A DNA stretch of 6,468 nucleotides, from assembly GCA_934276695.1 (NCBI GenBank), contig CAKQTF010000058.1, positions 1 to 6,468 of the forward strand. The letters are read 5' to 3'. This DNA comes from an uncultured Spirochaetales bacterium. Lineage in GTDB: Bacteria; Spirochaetota; Spirochaetia; Sphaerochaetales; Sphaerochaetaceae. Positions 1 through 6,374 of this stretch are shown here, in pieces. The notes beneath the pieces were generated by a model. That model was not told where the DNA came from, searched no databases, and was given only the letters and a program-made list of their open reading frames with translations. The translations under genes were made by a program, and so were the position numbers. The first letter of the stretch is position 1. The number at the start of each line of letters is the position of its first letter.

Positions 1-1
1 C

Positions 2-28
2 TTCCGTGCAGAGGGGGACATTAAATGA
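2..28 (+). CDS. 3' end of upstream gene, probably the DppD/OppD-type ATPase (partial)
   Basis: Only eight codons are visible, reading FRAEGDIK and then TGA at 26-28. The stop overlaps the ATG of the next gene in an ATGA arrangement, which is typical of translationally coupled transporter genes. The tail resembles the end of the C-terminal oligopeptide-transporter domain of DppD/OppD ATPases, which often finish in a Cys-x-Arg-Ala-type stretch, and DppD normally precedes DppF. A second frame (LPCRGGH, TAA at 22-24) is also open, so the frame choice is an inference from the overlap and the tail sequence. The identity cannot be confirmed from so few residues. Confidence 0.5.
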   Translation, partial: FRAEGDIK

Positions 29-975
29 GCGAGATTGTAAGAGTAGAGAACCTTAAGAAGTATTTTGCTACGCCGCATGGGATTCTCCATGCAGTAGATG
101 ATGTCTCATTCTCTCTTGATAAGGGAAAGACTCTTGGTGTTGTAGGTGAATCGGGCTGCGGAAAGTCCACGCTTGGAAGGACGATCCTCAAGCTGCATGA
201 GCCGACATCCGGCAGAATCTTCTTCGAAGGTGAGGATATAACAGAGTACAAGCCGAAGCAGATGAAGGCAAAGAGACAGGAGATGCAGATCATCTTCCAG
301 GATCCGTTTGCATCGCTGAATCCGAGAATGACTGTCAGTGAGACAATTGCAGAGAGCCTTCTGATCCAGAAGCTTGTGAATAAGAGGGACAGGAAGGCTA
401 TCGATGAGAAGGTCAGGGAATATATGGACCTTGTCGGAATCGCACCAAGACTCATAAACAGCTATCCTCATGAGCTGGACGGCGGAAGAAGGCAGAGGGT
501 CGGGATTGCAAGAGTGCTTGCGCTCAATCCTAAGTTCATAGTCTGTGACGAACCGGTTTCTTCTCTTGATGTATCTATCAGGGCACATGTCCTGAACCTG
601 ATGCAGGATCTTCAGGAGAAGTTCGGTTTCACATATCTGTTCATCACGCACGATCTGTCTGTTGTAAAGCATATAAGCGATGACATAATCGTCATGTACC
701 TTGGCAAGATTGTCGAGAAGGCTCCTGCGAAGAAGCTATTCTCAAATCCTGTCCATCCATATACGAAGGCACTGCTTTCTGCAATCCCTGTCCCTGATCC
801 TGATTTCAAGGCTAAGAGAATCCTTCTTGAAGGAGAGCTCACAAGCCCTATTGATCCGGAACCTGGCTGCAGATTTGCAAAGCGCTGTCCATATGCGACA
901 GAGCGCTGCAAGAGCAGTGATATCCCTCTGAAAGAGGTTGAAGAAGGACACACAGCAGCGTGTGTCTTAGCATAG
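25..975 (+). CDS. dppF: Di/oligopeptide ABC transporter ATP-binding subunit (DppF/OppF family)
   Basis: This is the cytoplasmic ATPase that would power peptide import together with a DppD-like partner and two permeases. Of 316 residues, it shows Walker A GESGCGKST (41-49), the Q-loop in IIFQDP (Gln92), an ABC signature at 151-155 reading LDGGR and not LSGGQ, Walker B FIVCDEP (171-177), the D-loop SSLD (179-182) and the switch His209. The C-terminal oligopeptide-transporter domain (about 230-316) has PYTKALLSAIP and four cysteines (282, 288, 295, 313), a pattern that binds a 4Fe-4S cluster in some solved Dpp ATPases. Length is normal for the family. The ATG at 25 is preceded by AGGGGG (12-17) at 7 nt spacing and overlaps the previous stop. 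The symbol reflects family placement only; dipeptide and oligopeptide specificity cannot be separated. The altered signature residues occur, as far as I recall, in other members of this subfamily, so the protein is probably functional. Confidence 0.93.
   Translation: MSEIVRVENLKKYFATPHGILHAVDDVSFSLDKGKTLGVVGESGCGKSTLGRTILKLHEPTSGRIFFEGEDITEYKPKQMKAKRQEMQIIFQDPFASLNPRMTVSETIAESLLIQKLVNKRDRKAIDEKVREYMDLVGIAPRLINSYPHELDGGRRQRVGIARVLALNPKFIVCDEPVSSLDVSIRAHVLNLMQDLQEKFGFTYLFITHDLSVVKHISDDIIVMYLGKIVEKAPAKKLFSNPVHPYTKALLSAIPVPDPDFKAKRILLEGELTSPIDPEPGCRFAKRCPYATERCKSSDIPLKEVEEGHTAACVLA
945..968 (+). other. Stem-loop at the 3' end of the ATPase gene
   Basis: GACACAC (947-953) and GTGTGTC (960-966) form a perfect 7-bp stem around a 6-nt loop, extended to 9 bp by a G-U and an A-U pair. 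It lies in the last codons of the ATPase gene, 54 nt before the binding-protein start. No T-tract follows, so it is not a classical terminator. It may be an RNA processing or stability element between the low-copy ATPase and the high-copy binding protein. It may equally be chance, because the codons encode the conserved GHxAAC tail. Confidence 0.35.
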
Positions 976-1008
976 CTTAATTATCCTTTTGGATATTTAG
1001 ATATTAAT

Positions 1009-1016
1009 AGGAGAGG
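1009..1016 (+). promoter_or_regulatory. Double Shine-Dalgarno of the binding-protein gene
   Basis: AGGAG (1009-1013) overlaps a second GAGG (1013-1016), at 8 and 5 nt spacing from the ATG at 1022. This fixes the start and fits a highly translated gene. The 46-nt gap after the ATPase stop is AT-rich but shows no convincing -35/-10 pair. Confidence 0.6.
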
Positions 1017-1021
1017 AAAAT

Positions 1022-2572
1022 ATGAAGAAGATTACCGTTTTTTTTCTCGTACTTGGCTTAATTGCATCCTTTGCCTTTGCTAATGGTAGCTCTGAGAAGA
1101 GCACAGCAGCAACTCCCGCTGCATCAGCAAATGGCGGCTATAAGGATACTGTCATCTTTGCTCAGGGCGCAGATGTAACATCATTTGACCCACATGTTGG
1201 TAAGGAGACTCCAGCAGTTGCTGTTACAAACAACATTTACGACACTCTTGTCGATGTTGATCCTGTAACAGGCGAGATTGTTCCTCAGATCGCAGAATCA
1301 TGGGAGCAGCTCGATGACCTCACATACCGCTTCAAGATCAGACAGGGACTTAAGTTCCACAATGGAGAGGATCTTAAGGCTGATGATGTGAAGTTCTCCC
1401 TTGACAGGGCTATTGCAAGCGCAGCTGTCTCTTACCTCGTGGACTTCATTGACTCAGTAACAATCGATGATGATTACACAGTTACTATCAAGACAAAGGC
1501 TCCATATGCTCCAGCTCTCAGAAACCTTGCTGTTCCATATGCTGCAATTGTTCCAATGGACTATGTAACAGCTAATCCTGATGCACTCAAGACAGCTCCT
1601 GTTGGATCCGGCCCATATAAGTTCGTATCATGGTCTCAGAACGACAATGTAAAGCTTGAGGCATTTGATGATTACTATCAGGGTGCTCCAAAGACAAAGT
1701 ATGTTGAGATGAAGGTTATTCCTGAGGCTGCTCAGAGGACAATCGCTCTTGAGACAGGCGAGATTGATATTGCTTATGATCTGACAACAGCAGATGCTAA
1801 GCGTGTTGCAGGCGAGAAAGGCCTGAAGCTTCTTGAAGCTCCATCACTCTCTTGCTTCTATATCTCATTCAATACAAAGAAGGCACCATTCGATAATAAG
1901 CTTGTCCGTCAGGCAATCAATATGGCTATTGACCGCCAGCTTCTCATCGATACAGTTAATGGCGGAAGCGGTGAGGTTGCAAATGCTCTTGTTGCTCCTG
2001 CTGTATTCGGTTACTACAATCCTGGTGATTTCGAGTACAATCCAGAGAAGGCTAAGGCTCTTCTTGCAGAAGCAGGCTATCCAAATTGCTTCACATGCAC
2101 ACTCTGGGTAAACAACAACCAGTCTCGTGTTGAGATGTGCCAGGCTATCCAGGCTATGCTTATGGATATCGGCATCACATGCAAGGTTGAGGTTCTTGAG
2201 TTCGGTGCATTCATCAGCAGAACAACAGCTGGTGAGCATGACATGGGATACTTCGGATGGGTAACAAGCACAAAGGATGCTGACTACACATACTACTCAC
2301 TTGAGCATTCAACACAGCAGGGTGCTGCCGGCAACAGAAGCTTCACAGCTGATGCAACAATCGATGCTCTTGTGGAGAAGGGCAGAACAAGCGCAGATTC
2401 TTCAGTAAGACTTGAGGCTTACAAAGAGCTTGCTATCTATCTTAAGGATTTCGCAAACAATGCTCCTATCATCTACACAACAATCAATGCAGGTGCTAAC
2501 GATAAGGTTGAAGGCTTCGAGCTTGACCCAATCGGATACCACAAGCTTCAGAATGTGCAGGTTGCAAAATAA
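1022..2572 (+). CDS. Periplasmic peptide-binding protein of an ABC transporter (SBP family 5, DppA/OppA-like)
   Basis: The 516-residue protein captures the peptide or other solute and delivers it to the permease. Residues 1-20 form a signal peptide: a KK n-region, a hydrophobic core and a signal peptidase I-type AFA before Asn21. No cysteine lies at or near the cleavage site, so it should be a soluble periplasmic protein, which implies an outer membrane. A Ser/Ala/Thr-rich linker (22-38) leads into the family-5 fold: FDPHVG (55-60), NNIYDTLV (70-77), AESWEQLDDLTYRFKIRQGLKFHNG within 91-115, and GSGPYKF (195-201). Length is usual for the family. It sits 46 nt downstream of the ATPase gene and ends just before a strong terminator-like hairpin. 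Codon choice appears more biased than in its neighbours (many GCT, ACA and AAG), as expected for an abundant protein. The family also binds nickel, glutathione or sugars, so peptide specificity is inferred from the ATPase and peptidase neighbours. Confidence 0.93.
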   Translation: MKKITVFFLVLGLIASFAFANGSSEKSTAATPAASANGGYKDTVIFAQGADVTSFDPHVGKETPAVAVTNNIYDTLVDVDPVTGEIVPQIAESWEQLDDLTYRFKIRQGLKFHNGEDLKADDVKFSLDRAIASAAVSYLVDFIDSVTIDDDYTVTIKTKAPYAPALRNLAVPYAAIVPMDYVTANPDALKTAPVGSGPYKFVSWSQNDNVKLEAFDDYYQGAPKTKYVEMKVIPEAAQRTIALETGEIDIAYDLTTADAKRVAGEKGLKLLEAPSLSCFYISFNTKKAPFDNKLVRQAINMAIDRQLLIDTVNGGSGEVANALVAPAVFGYYNPGDFEYNPEKAKALLAEAGYPNCFTCTLWVNNNQSRVEMCQAIQAMLMDIGITCKVEVLEFGAFISRTTAGEHDMGYFGWVTSTKDADYTYYSLEHSTQQGAAGNRSFTADATIDALVEKGRTSADSSVRLEAYKELAIYLKDFANNAPIIYTTINAGANDKVEGFELDPIGYHKLQNVQVAK

Positions 2573-2590
2573 GCTTACAGCTTAATTAAA

Positions 2591-2617
2591 GCGGAGGGTT
2601 CTCCCTCCGCTATTTTT
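2591..2617 (+). terminator. Intrinsic terminator-like hairpin after the binding-protein gene
   Basis: GCGGAGGG (2591-2598) and CCCTCCGC (2603-2610) form a perfect 8-bp GC-rich stem with a TTCT loop, followed by TATTTTT. It starts 18 nt after the stop of the binding-protein gene. The T-tract ends two bases before the Shine-Dalgarno of the next gene. No promoter fits between hairpin and peptidase start, so the peptidase probably depends on partial read-through, and the hairpin may also protect the 3' end of the binding-protein mRNA. Confidence 0.85.
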
Positions 2618-2618
2618 C

Positions 2619-2623
2619 AGGAG
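2619..2623 (+). promoter_or_regulatory. Shine-Dalgarno of the M42 peptidase gene
   Basis: AGGAG lies 8 nt before the ATG at 2632 and one nucleotide after the T-tract of the hairpin. It selects this ATG as the start. Confidence 0.6.
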
Positions 2624-2631
2624 AAAGAGAG

Positions 2632-3708
2632 ATGAAAGAGAATGAAGAGCTCAGGCTGATCAAGGAAATCAGCGATGCTAACGGCATTTCCGGATTTGAG
2701 GATGATGTCCTTGAAGTTGTCAGAAAGCATGCATCTGGTCTTGGAGAGATCACAGAGGACTGCATGCGCAACCTATATCTTAAGAGAAGTGACAATACAG
2801 GGAATAAGCCGGTTGTACAGCTTGATGCTCATACAGATGAGGTCGGATTCATGGTCAAGGCCATCCGCCCGGATGGAATGCTTGAATTCATGACTATCGG
2901 AGGCTGGGTTGCTACGAATATCCCTGCACATCTTGTCCGTGTCAGGAACAGTGAAGGCGTATATATCCCAGGAGTAGTCGCATCCAAGCCACCACACTTC
3001 ATGAGTGAGGCAGAGAGAAAGGCTCCTCTTGAGGTATCCTCTCTGGTTATTGATGTCGGAGCGACAAGCAGGGATGAAGTTGTAAATGACTTCAAGATTG
3101 AAGTTGCAGCTCCTGTTGTTCCTGATGTTGACTTCATTTATGACGAGAAACATAAGATCATGCGCGGAAAGGCTTTTGATAACCGCCTAGGCTGTGCATC
3201 CATTATTGAGACTATATCAGCACTTAAGGGCCAGGATCTTGCAGTTGATGTAGTAGGTGCCTTTGCAAGCCAGGAAGAGGTCGGTACACGCGGTGCTACT
3301 GTCACAGTTGAGCGTGTGAATCCGGATCTTGCAATATGCTTTGAAGGCTGTCCTGCTGATGATACTGTCGTTCCTGAGTACCAGGTTCAGACAGCACTGA
3401 AGAAAGGCCCGATGCTTCGTTATATTGATGCTAGGATGATCACTAATCCACGCTTCCAGCGCTATGCACTGAATCTTGCTAAAGAGCTGGGGATCCCAGT
3501 GCAGGCTGCAGTCCGCACTGGCGGGTCAACTGATGGTGCTCCTATCCACATGGGCCACCTCGGAGTTCCTGTGATCGTCATCGGAATTCCTGTAAGATAT
3601 GCGCACACACATTATGGCTATTCCTCTCTTGAGGACTACCAGAATGGTATCAGGCTTGCTGTAGAGATCCTGAAGAGGATTGATGCAGATACAATCAGGT
3701 CTTTCTAG
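2632..3708 (+). CDS. M42-family metallo-aminopeptidase
   Basis: This is a cytoplasmic two-metal aminopeptidase of the TET/YsdC/glutamyl-aminopeptidase type, which removes N-terminal residues from short peptides and usually assembles as a large oligomer. Its 358 residues match the family length. Visible active-site elements are LDAHTDEVGFMV (His67, Asp69), GKAFDNRLG (bridging Asp183), ASQEEVGTRGA (general base Glu215, metal ligand Glu216), CFEGCPADD (Glu238 where many members have Asp) and GGSTDGAPIH followed by RYAHTHYG (His325 as the last ligand). These roles are assigned by family alignment from memory. There is no signal peptide. The gene follows the peptide-uptake genes, so its likely job is to degrade imported peptides. 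Its TAG stop overlaps the Shine-Dalgarno of the next gene, which suggests coupling. M42 members were once annotated as endoglucanases; that reading is not supported here. Exact residue preference is unknown. Confidence 0.92.
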   Translation: MKENEELRLIKEISDANGISGFEDDVLEVVRKHASGLGEITEDCMRNLYLKRSDNTGNKPVVQLDAHTDEVGFMVKAIRPDGMLEFMTIGGWVATNIPAHLVRVRNSEGVYIPGVVASKPPHFMSEAERKAPLEVSSLVIDVGATSRDEVVNDFKIEVAAPVVPDVDFIYDEKHKIMRGKAFDNRLGCASIIETISALKGQDLAVDVVGAFASQEEVGTRGATVTVERVNPDLAICFEGCPADDTVVPEYQVQTALKKGPMLRYIDARMITNPRFQRYALNLAKELGIPVQAAVRTGGSTDGAPIHMGHLGVPVIVIGIPVRYAHTHYGYSSLEDYQNGIRLAVEILKRIDADTIRSF

Positions 3709-3712
3709 GAGG
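3707..3712 (+). promoter_or_regulatory. Shine-Dalgarno overlapping the peptidase stop
   Basis: A perfect AGGAGG overlaps the TAG at 3706-3708 and lies 5 nt before the ATG at 3718. An ATG at 3713 is followed almost at once by a stop, and a later in-frame ATG at 3733 is too far from the site, so 3718 is the start. The arrangement implies translational coupling with the peptidase. Confidence 0.75.
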
Positions 3713-3717
3713 ATGAG

Positions 3718-4758
3718 ATGAGAATAGGCGGGATGTTTGAACTTGAGAAGTGTCAGGCTGGTAAGGTCCATGAAAGACCTAATACCATATATGCTATGTC
3801 TGGGCGCTGTGCTCTCTATGCATGCCTTAAGGATATCGGGGATGATGTGAAGAAGGTTGCCTATGTCCCGGCCTATACATGCGAGACAGTCCTCGGCTCA
3901 TACCTTAAGGCTGGCTTCTCTCTCAGATTCTATGATATAGATCCTGATAATCTGGTGCCTAAGTACAGAGAAGAGGATCTGGATGGTGTTGGGGTGTTCG
4001 GACTCTGCGGATATTATGGATTCATCAGGTATGATGAGTCATTCCTGAAGAAGGTCCATGATAAAGGCATTATCATACTGCATGATACAACACATTCCCC
4101 TACATACCCGGATCCTGAGGCAGACTATGCAGCTGGATCCCTGAGGAAATGGATGGGAATCGCATCTGGCGGTGTTGCCATTAAGAAAGCCGGTCCGTTT
4201 GATGTGAGGATGATGGAGCCTGAAGCAGAGCATATCAGGGGACGCTACAAGGCAATGGAAGAGAGGTCCCTTGCAATCAGCAGCGGTAACGATGAGTACA
4301 ATAAGGCTGCCAGTGATACTTTCTGGAAGACAGAGCTCAGGCTCAGGCTGATCTTTGACTGTTATGGCTCAGATGATAAGTCCACATTCATTGCTAAGAA
4401 CTTCGACTTTGATGGGATGGCAGCAAAGAGAAGAGAGCATTTTAACGTGATCATCTCATCTTTAGAGCCGGCTAAGGGCTGGAAGCCTGTGTTCACAGAG
4501 CTTGGAGAGCATGATGTCCCAAGCCACTTCTCCCTGTATGCAGATGACAGGGATGAGCTTCAGGCATTCCTGAGAGAGCACAGTGTGGCGTCAACAGTCT
4601 ACTGGCCTCTGCCACCGATGCTTGATGACATTAAGAAATATCCTGGAGCTGAGTACATCTATGGGCATATCTGCTCAATACAGCTGGATCAGCGCTATGA
4701 TGATGAGGCTATGAAGTATATTGCATCAGTGCTCAATGAGTACTCTGCAGGAAAATAA
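3718..4758 (+). CDS. DegT/DnrJ/EryC1/StrS-like PLP-dependent enzyme, substrate unknown
   Basis: This 346-residue protein has the marks of a fold-type I PLP enzyme of the DegT/StrS kind: a phosphate-site SGRCALYACL (28-37), PAYTCETV (51-58) with FYDIDPDNLVP (71-81), a cofactor-facing Asp123 in LHDTTHS, and a likely Schiff-base Lys144 in GSLRKWMG followed by SGGVAIK (150-156). The tail (VYWPLP, then ICSIQLDQRYDDEAMKYI) matches the usual C-terminal part of such aminotransferases. No transmembrane segment or signal peptide is seen, so it should be cytoplasmic. The family includes sugar aminotransferases, but no nucleotide-sugar genes are nearby. The gene begins 9 nt after the M42 peptidase stop and shares the peptide-uptake transcript. 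By inference it may act on an amino acid or amine released from imported peptides. The chemistry (transamination or another PLP reaction) cannot be decided from the sequence. It is the last gene of the train. Confidence 0.78.
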   Translation: MRIGGMFELEKCQAGKVHERPNTIYAMSGRCALYACLKDIGDDVKKVAYVPAYTCETVLGSYLKAGFSLRFYDIDPDNLVPKYREEDLDGVGVFGLCGYYGFIRYDESFLKKVHDKGIIILHDTTHSPTYPDPEADYAAGSLRKWMGIASGGVAIKKAGPFDVRMMEPEAEHIRGRYKAMEERSLAISSGNDEYNKAASDTFWKTELRLRLIFDCYGSDDKSTFIAKNFDFDGMAAKRREHFNVIISSLEPAKGWKPVFTELGEHDVPSHFSLYADDRDELQAFLREHSVASTVYWPLPPMLDDIKKYPGAEYIYGHICSIQLDQRYDDEAMKYIASVLNEYSAGK

Positions 4759-4777
4759 ACTAGGTCTTCATTGTGAT

Positions 4778-4807
4778 ACTGCCTTGGATAATCCCAAGGC
4801 AGTTCTT
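4778..4807 (+). terminator. Hairpin between convergent genes, probable terminator
   Basis: ACTGCCTTGG (4778-4787) and CCAAGGCAGT (4794-4803) form a perfect 10-bp stem with a 6-nt loop. A short T-rich stretch (TTCTT) follows on the plus strand. It lies 19 nt after the PLP-enzyme stop and directly after the stop of the minus-strand ATPase frame at 4806. It probably ends the plus-strand operon and may also block transcription from the other side, although no U-tract is present in that direction. Confidence 0.65.
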
Positions 4808-6104
4808 ATAAGATAGCATCTTTTCTCATAAGAAAATCATATATTCCTATATGGAGTATTCCATTATCGTCAAACCATGGGATGCTCTCATCCTTTGTCA
4901 CTACGATTTTCCGGAATGAATCATTGATGATGCTGAAAGGCTTCAGCTCTGAATCCTGCTTTTCTTTGCTGCTCATATCGAATGCAGACTGAATGTAGCA
5001 CTGGCTGTTACCGTTATTGACCACGAAGTCAATTTCCCTTGTTATCCTCTGTGTTTTTCCGGAACTGTCTTTTGTATAGCTTTCAGCTACACCGACATCT
5101 GCATTGCAGCCTCGCATGATAAGATCATTGTAGATGATATTCTCCATTATATGAGGTTCTTCATTCTTCCTCATGTTGATTCTTGCATTTCTCAGCCCAT
5201 GATCAACACAGTAGAACTTGCTTTGGTACTCGAAGTATTTCCTTCCTCTCACATCGTATCGTTTTGCTTCACTGAAGAGGAATGCATCATTCAGATAGTC
5301 CATGTATGATTTTACGGTGCCGTCTGAGATTCTGTCTCCGTTTCTTCTCTGTCCTGCTGAATTTATTGTGTCTGCAAGGTTATGGACGTTTGTAAGAGAG
5401 CCTGTCACAGAGCATAGGCAGTCGGTTATCTCAGAAAGAGCATCAGCTTTTCCTATATGCCTTCTTTCAATGATATCCTTGAAGTAGGTCTCATCAAAAA
5501 GCCGTTTCAGATAATCTGTCTTTGATTCTGCTGTCGCTCTTGTCATGGTCATCGGCATTCCTCCGAATATCATGTATTCATTGAATGCCTCTTTTCTATC
5601 TCCGCCTCTGGCTGAATAGAATTCATGGAATGAGAGTGGGAATACCCTGATTTCATCTCCTCTTCCCCTGAGCTCTGTGAGAATGTCAGATGAAAGCATT
5701 CTTGAGTTGCTCCCTGTGATGTACACATCCAGGTTGCCTTTTATTAGGAGGCTGTTCAGTACATCATAGAATGTTATGAAATCACCTTTGAGGCTTGGGT
5801 TCGGAATGCTCTGGCAGAACTGGATCTCATCTATGAATATATAGAACTCATCAGTATCGTTCACTTTGCTTTTTATATAGGATGAAAGCTCAAGCGGGTT
5901 ACGGAGCCCTGCGGATTCCACCGTGTCAAGCGATATGCATATGATTGAGCTTTTGCTTACACCATGATTGATGAGATAATCATAGAACAGCCTGAATAGC
6001 AGATAGGATTTCCCTTAGCGCCTGATTCCTGTGATGATCTTTACAAGTCCGTTCCTCTGCCGATCTATGAGCTTGTTCAGATAAAAGTCCCGTTTAATTT
6101 CCAT
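4806..6104 (-). pseudogene. AAA_14/DUF4143-family ATPase interrupted by a stop codon in its P-loop
   Basis: Read from ATG at 6104 with AAGGA (6117-6113) 8 nt upstream, the frame is continuous for 432 codons except for TAA at 6017-6015 (codon 30). The N-terminus MEIKRDFYLNKLIDRQ leads to GLVKIITGIRR-stop-GKSYLLF, so the stop replaces the residue before GKS of Walker A, usually Ser or Cys here. A single C-to-A change in a TCA serine codon would explain it. The rest is well preserved: Walker B FYIFIDEIQ (87-95), a sensor-like YITGSNSRM, FPLSFHEFY, then the C-terminal DUF4143 part with YMDYLNDAFLF and a nuclease-like REIDFVV. The longest stop-free stretch from a start codon opens at GTG 5921 (codon 62), lacks the P-loop and has no Shine-Dalgarno. 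TAA ends other genes here, so recoding is unlikely. It is either a recent inactivation or a base-call error. The cellular role of this family is poorly known. Confidence 0.85.
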
Positions 6105-6117
6105 GATAAGAATCCTT

Positions 6118-6144
6118 AAAAACTGTGTTTAGACACAAGTTTTT
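6118..6144. promoter_or_regulatory. Dyad in the leader of the ATPase gene (operator or leader hairpin)
   Basis: AAAAACTGTGT (6118-6128) and ACACAAGTTTTT (6133-6144) pair with a TTAG loop and one bulged A. The core TGTGT-TTAG-ACACA is a perfect dyad. On the minus strand it lies between the candidate -10 box and the AAGGA ribosome-binding site, so it could be a repressor operator or a leader hairpin. Because A and T runs flank it on both sides it also resembles a bidirectional terminator. Confidence 0.45.
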
Positions 6145-6172
6145 ATGATAATAACTTCAGACGATACAGCAA
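6145..6172 (-). promoter_or_regulatory. Candidate promoter of the ATPase gene
   Basis: On the minus strand TTGCTG (6172-6167) and TATCAT (6150-6145) are separated by 16 nt. The -10 matches the consensus at five of six positions, the -35 at only three. The predicted transcript would begin at or just before the dyad. CAGACG (6159-6164) and CGTCTG (6176-6181) form an inverted pair around the -35 box. This is a weak call based on position and hexamers only. Confidence 0.3.
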
Positions 6173-6338
6173 TGCCGTCTGCTTTACTCACCCAAAAGCT
6201 CCCGAAGAGGGAATATGGTTTTTGAGTGTTCTGTGGTGCTGAGGATATTATTCTATTAGCCGCATGATGGTTATAGTGTTTCATTAGCTATGTGGCCTGA
6301 CTCGGAAAACGGTAGGTGTTTGTATGCATTCATGAATC

Positions 6339-6374
6339 TTGAATAAGTGAAATCAGATATTGAATAAGTGAAAT
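6339..6374. repeat. Two 15-bp direct repeats spaced 21 bp apart
   Basis: TTGAATAAGTGAAAT occurs at 6339-6353 and again, identically, at 6360-6374. The 21-bp period equals two turns of the DNA helix, so a protein could bind both copies on one face. They lie 46 nt before the ORF that starts at 6421, in position for an operator or for a repeated transposase-binding end such as those of IS21-type elements. Which of these is true cannot be told from this window. Confidence 0.75.

Noticed and set aside
21..672. Long minus-strand frames opposite the ABC ATPase (144 and 188 residues)
   Set aside because: They lie wholly within a well-supported conserved gene, show no recognisable domain and have Ser/Leu/Cys-rich composition typical of antisense shadow frames.
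1038..1045. Run of eight T in the signal-peptide codons, a possible slippage or phase-variation tract
   Set aside because: It encodes an ordinary V-F-F core of the signal peptide, the frame is intact, and eight bases without an alternative start is weak evidence for a phase switch.
2773..3153. Minus-strand frames of 126 and 102 residues opposite the M42 peptidase
   Set aside because: They overlap clear active-site coding sequence and show no ribosome-binding site or domain of their own.
4806..5921. Treating the ATPase as a complete 371-residue gene starting at GTG 5921
   Set aside because: The same frame continues upstream through recognisable P-loop sequence to an ATG with a good ribosome-binding site, and the GTG has none, so the shorter gene is an artefact of the internal stop.
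6015..6017. TAA as a recoded sense codon or selenocysteine-like event
   Set aside because: TAA ends the binding-protein, PLP-enzyme and ATPase frames in this window, and selenocysteine uses TGA; inactivation or a base error is simpler.
6172..6225. Short plus-strand ORF MPSALLTQKLPKREYGF
   Set aside because: It has 17 codons, no ribosome-binding site and no recognisable similarity, and it overlaps the candidate ATPase promoter.
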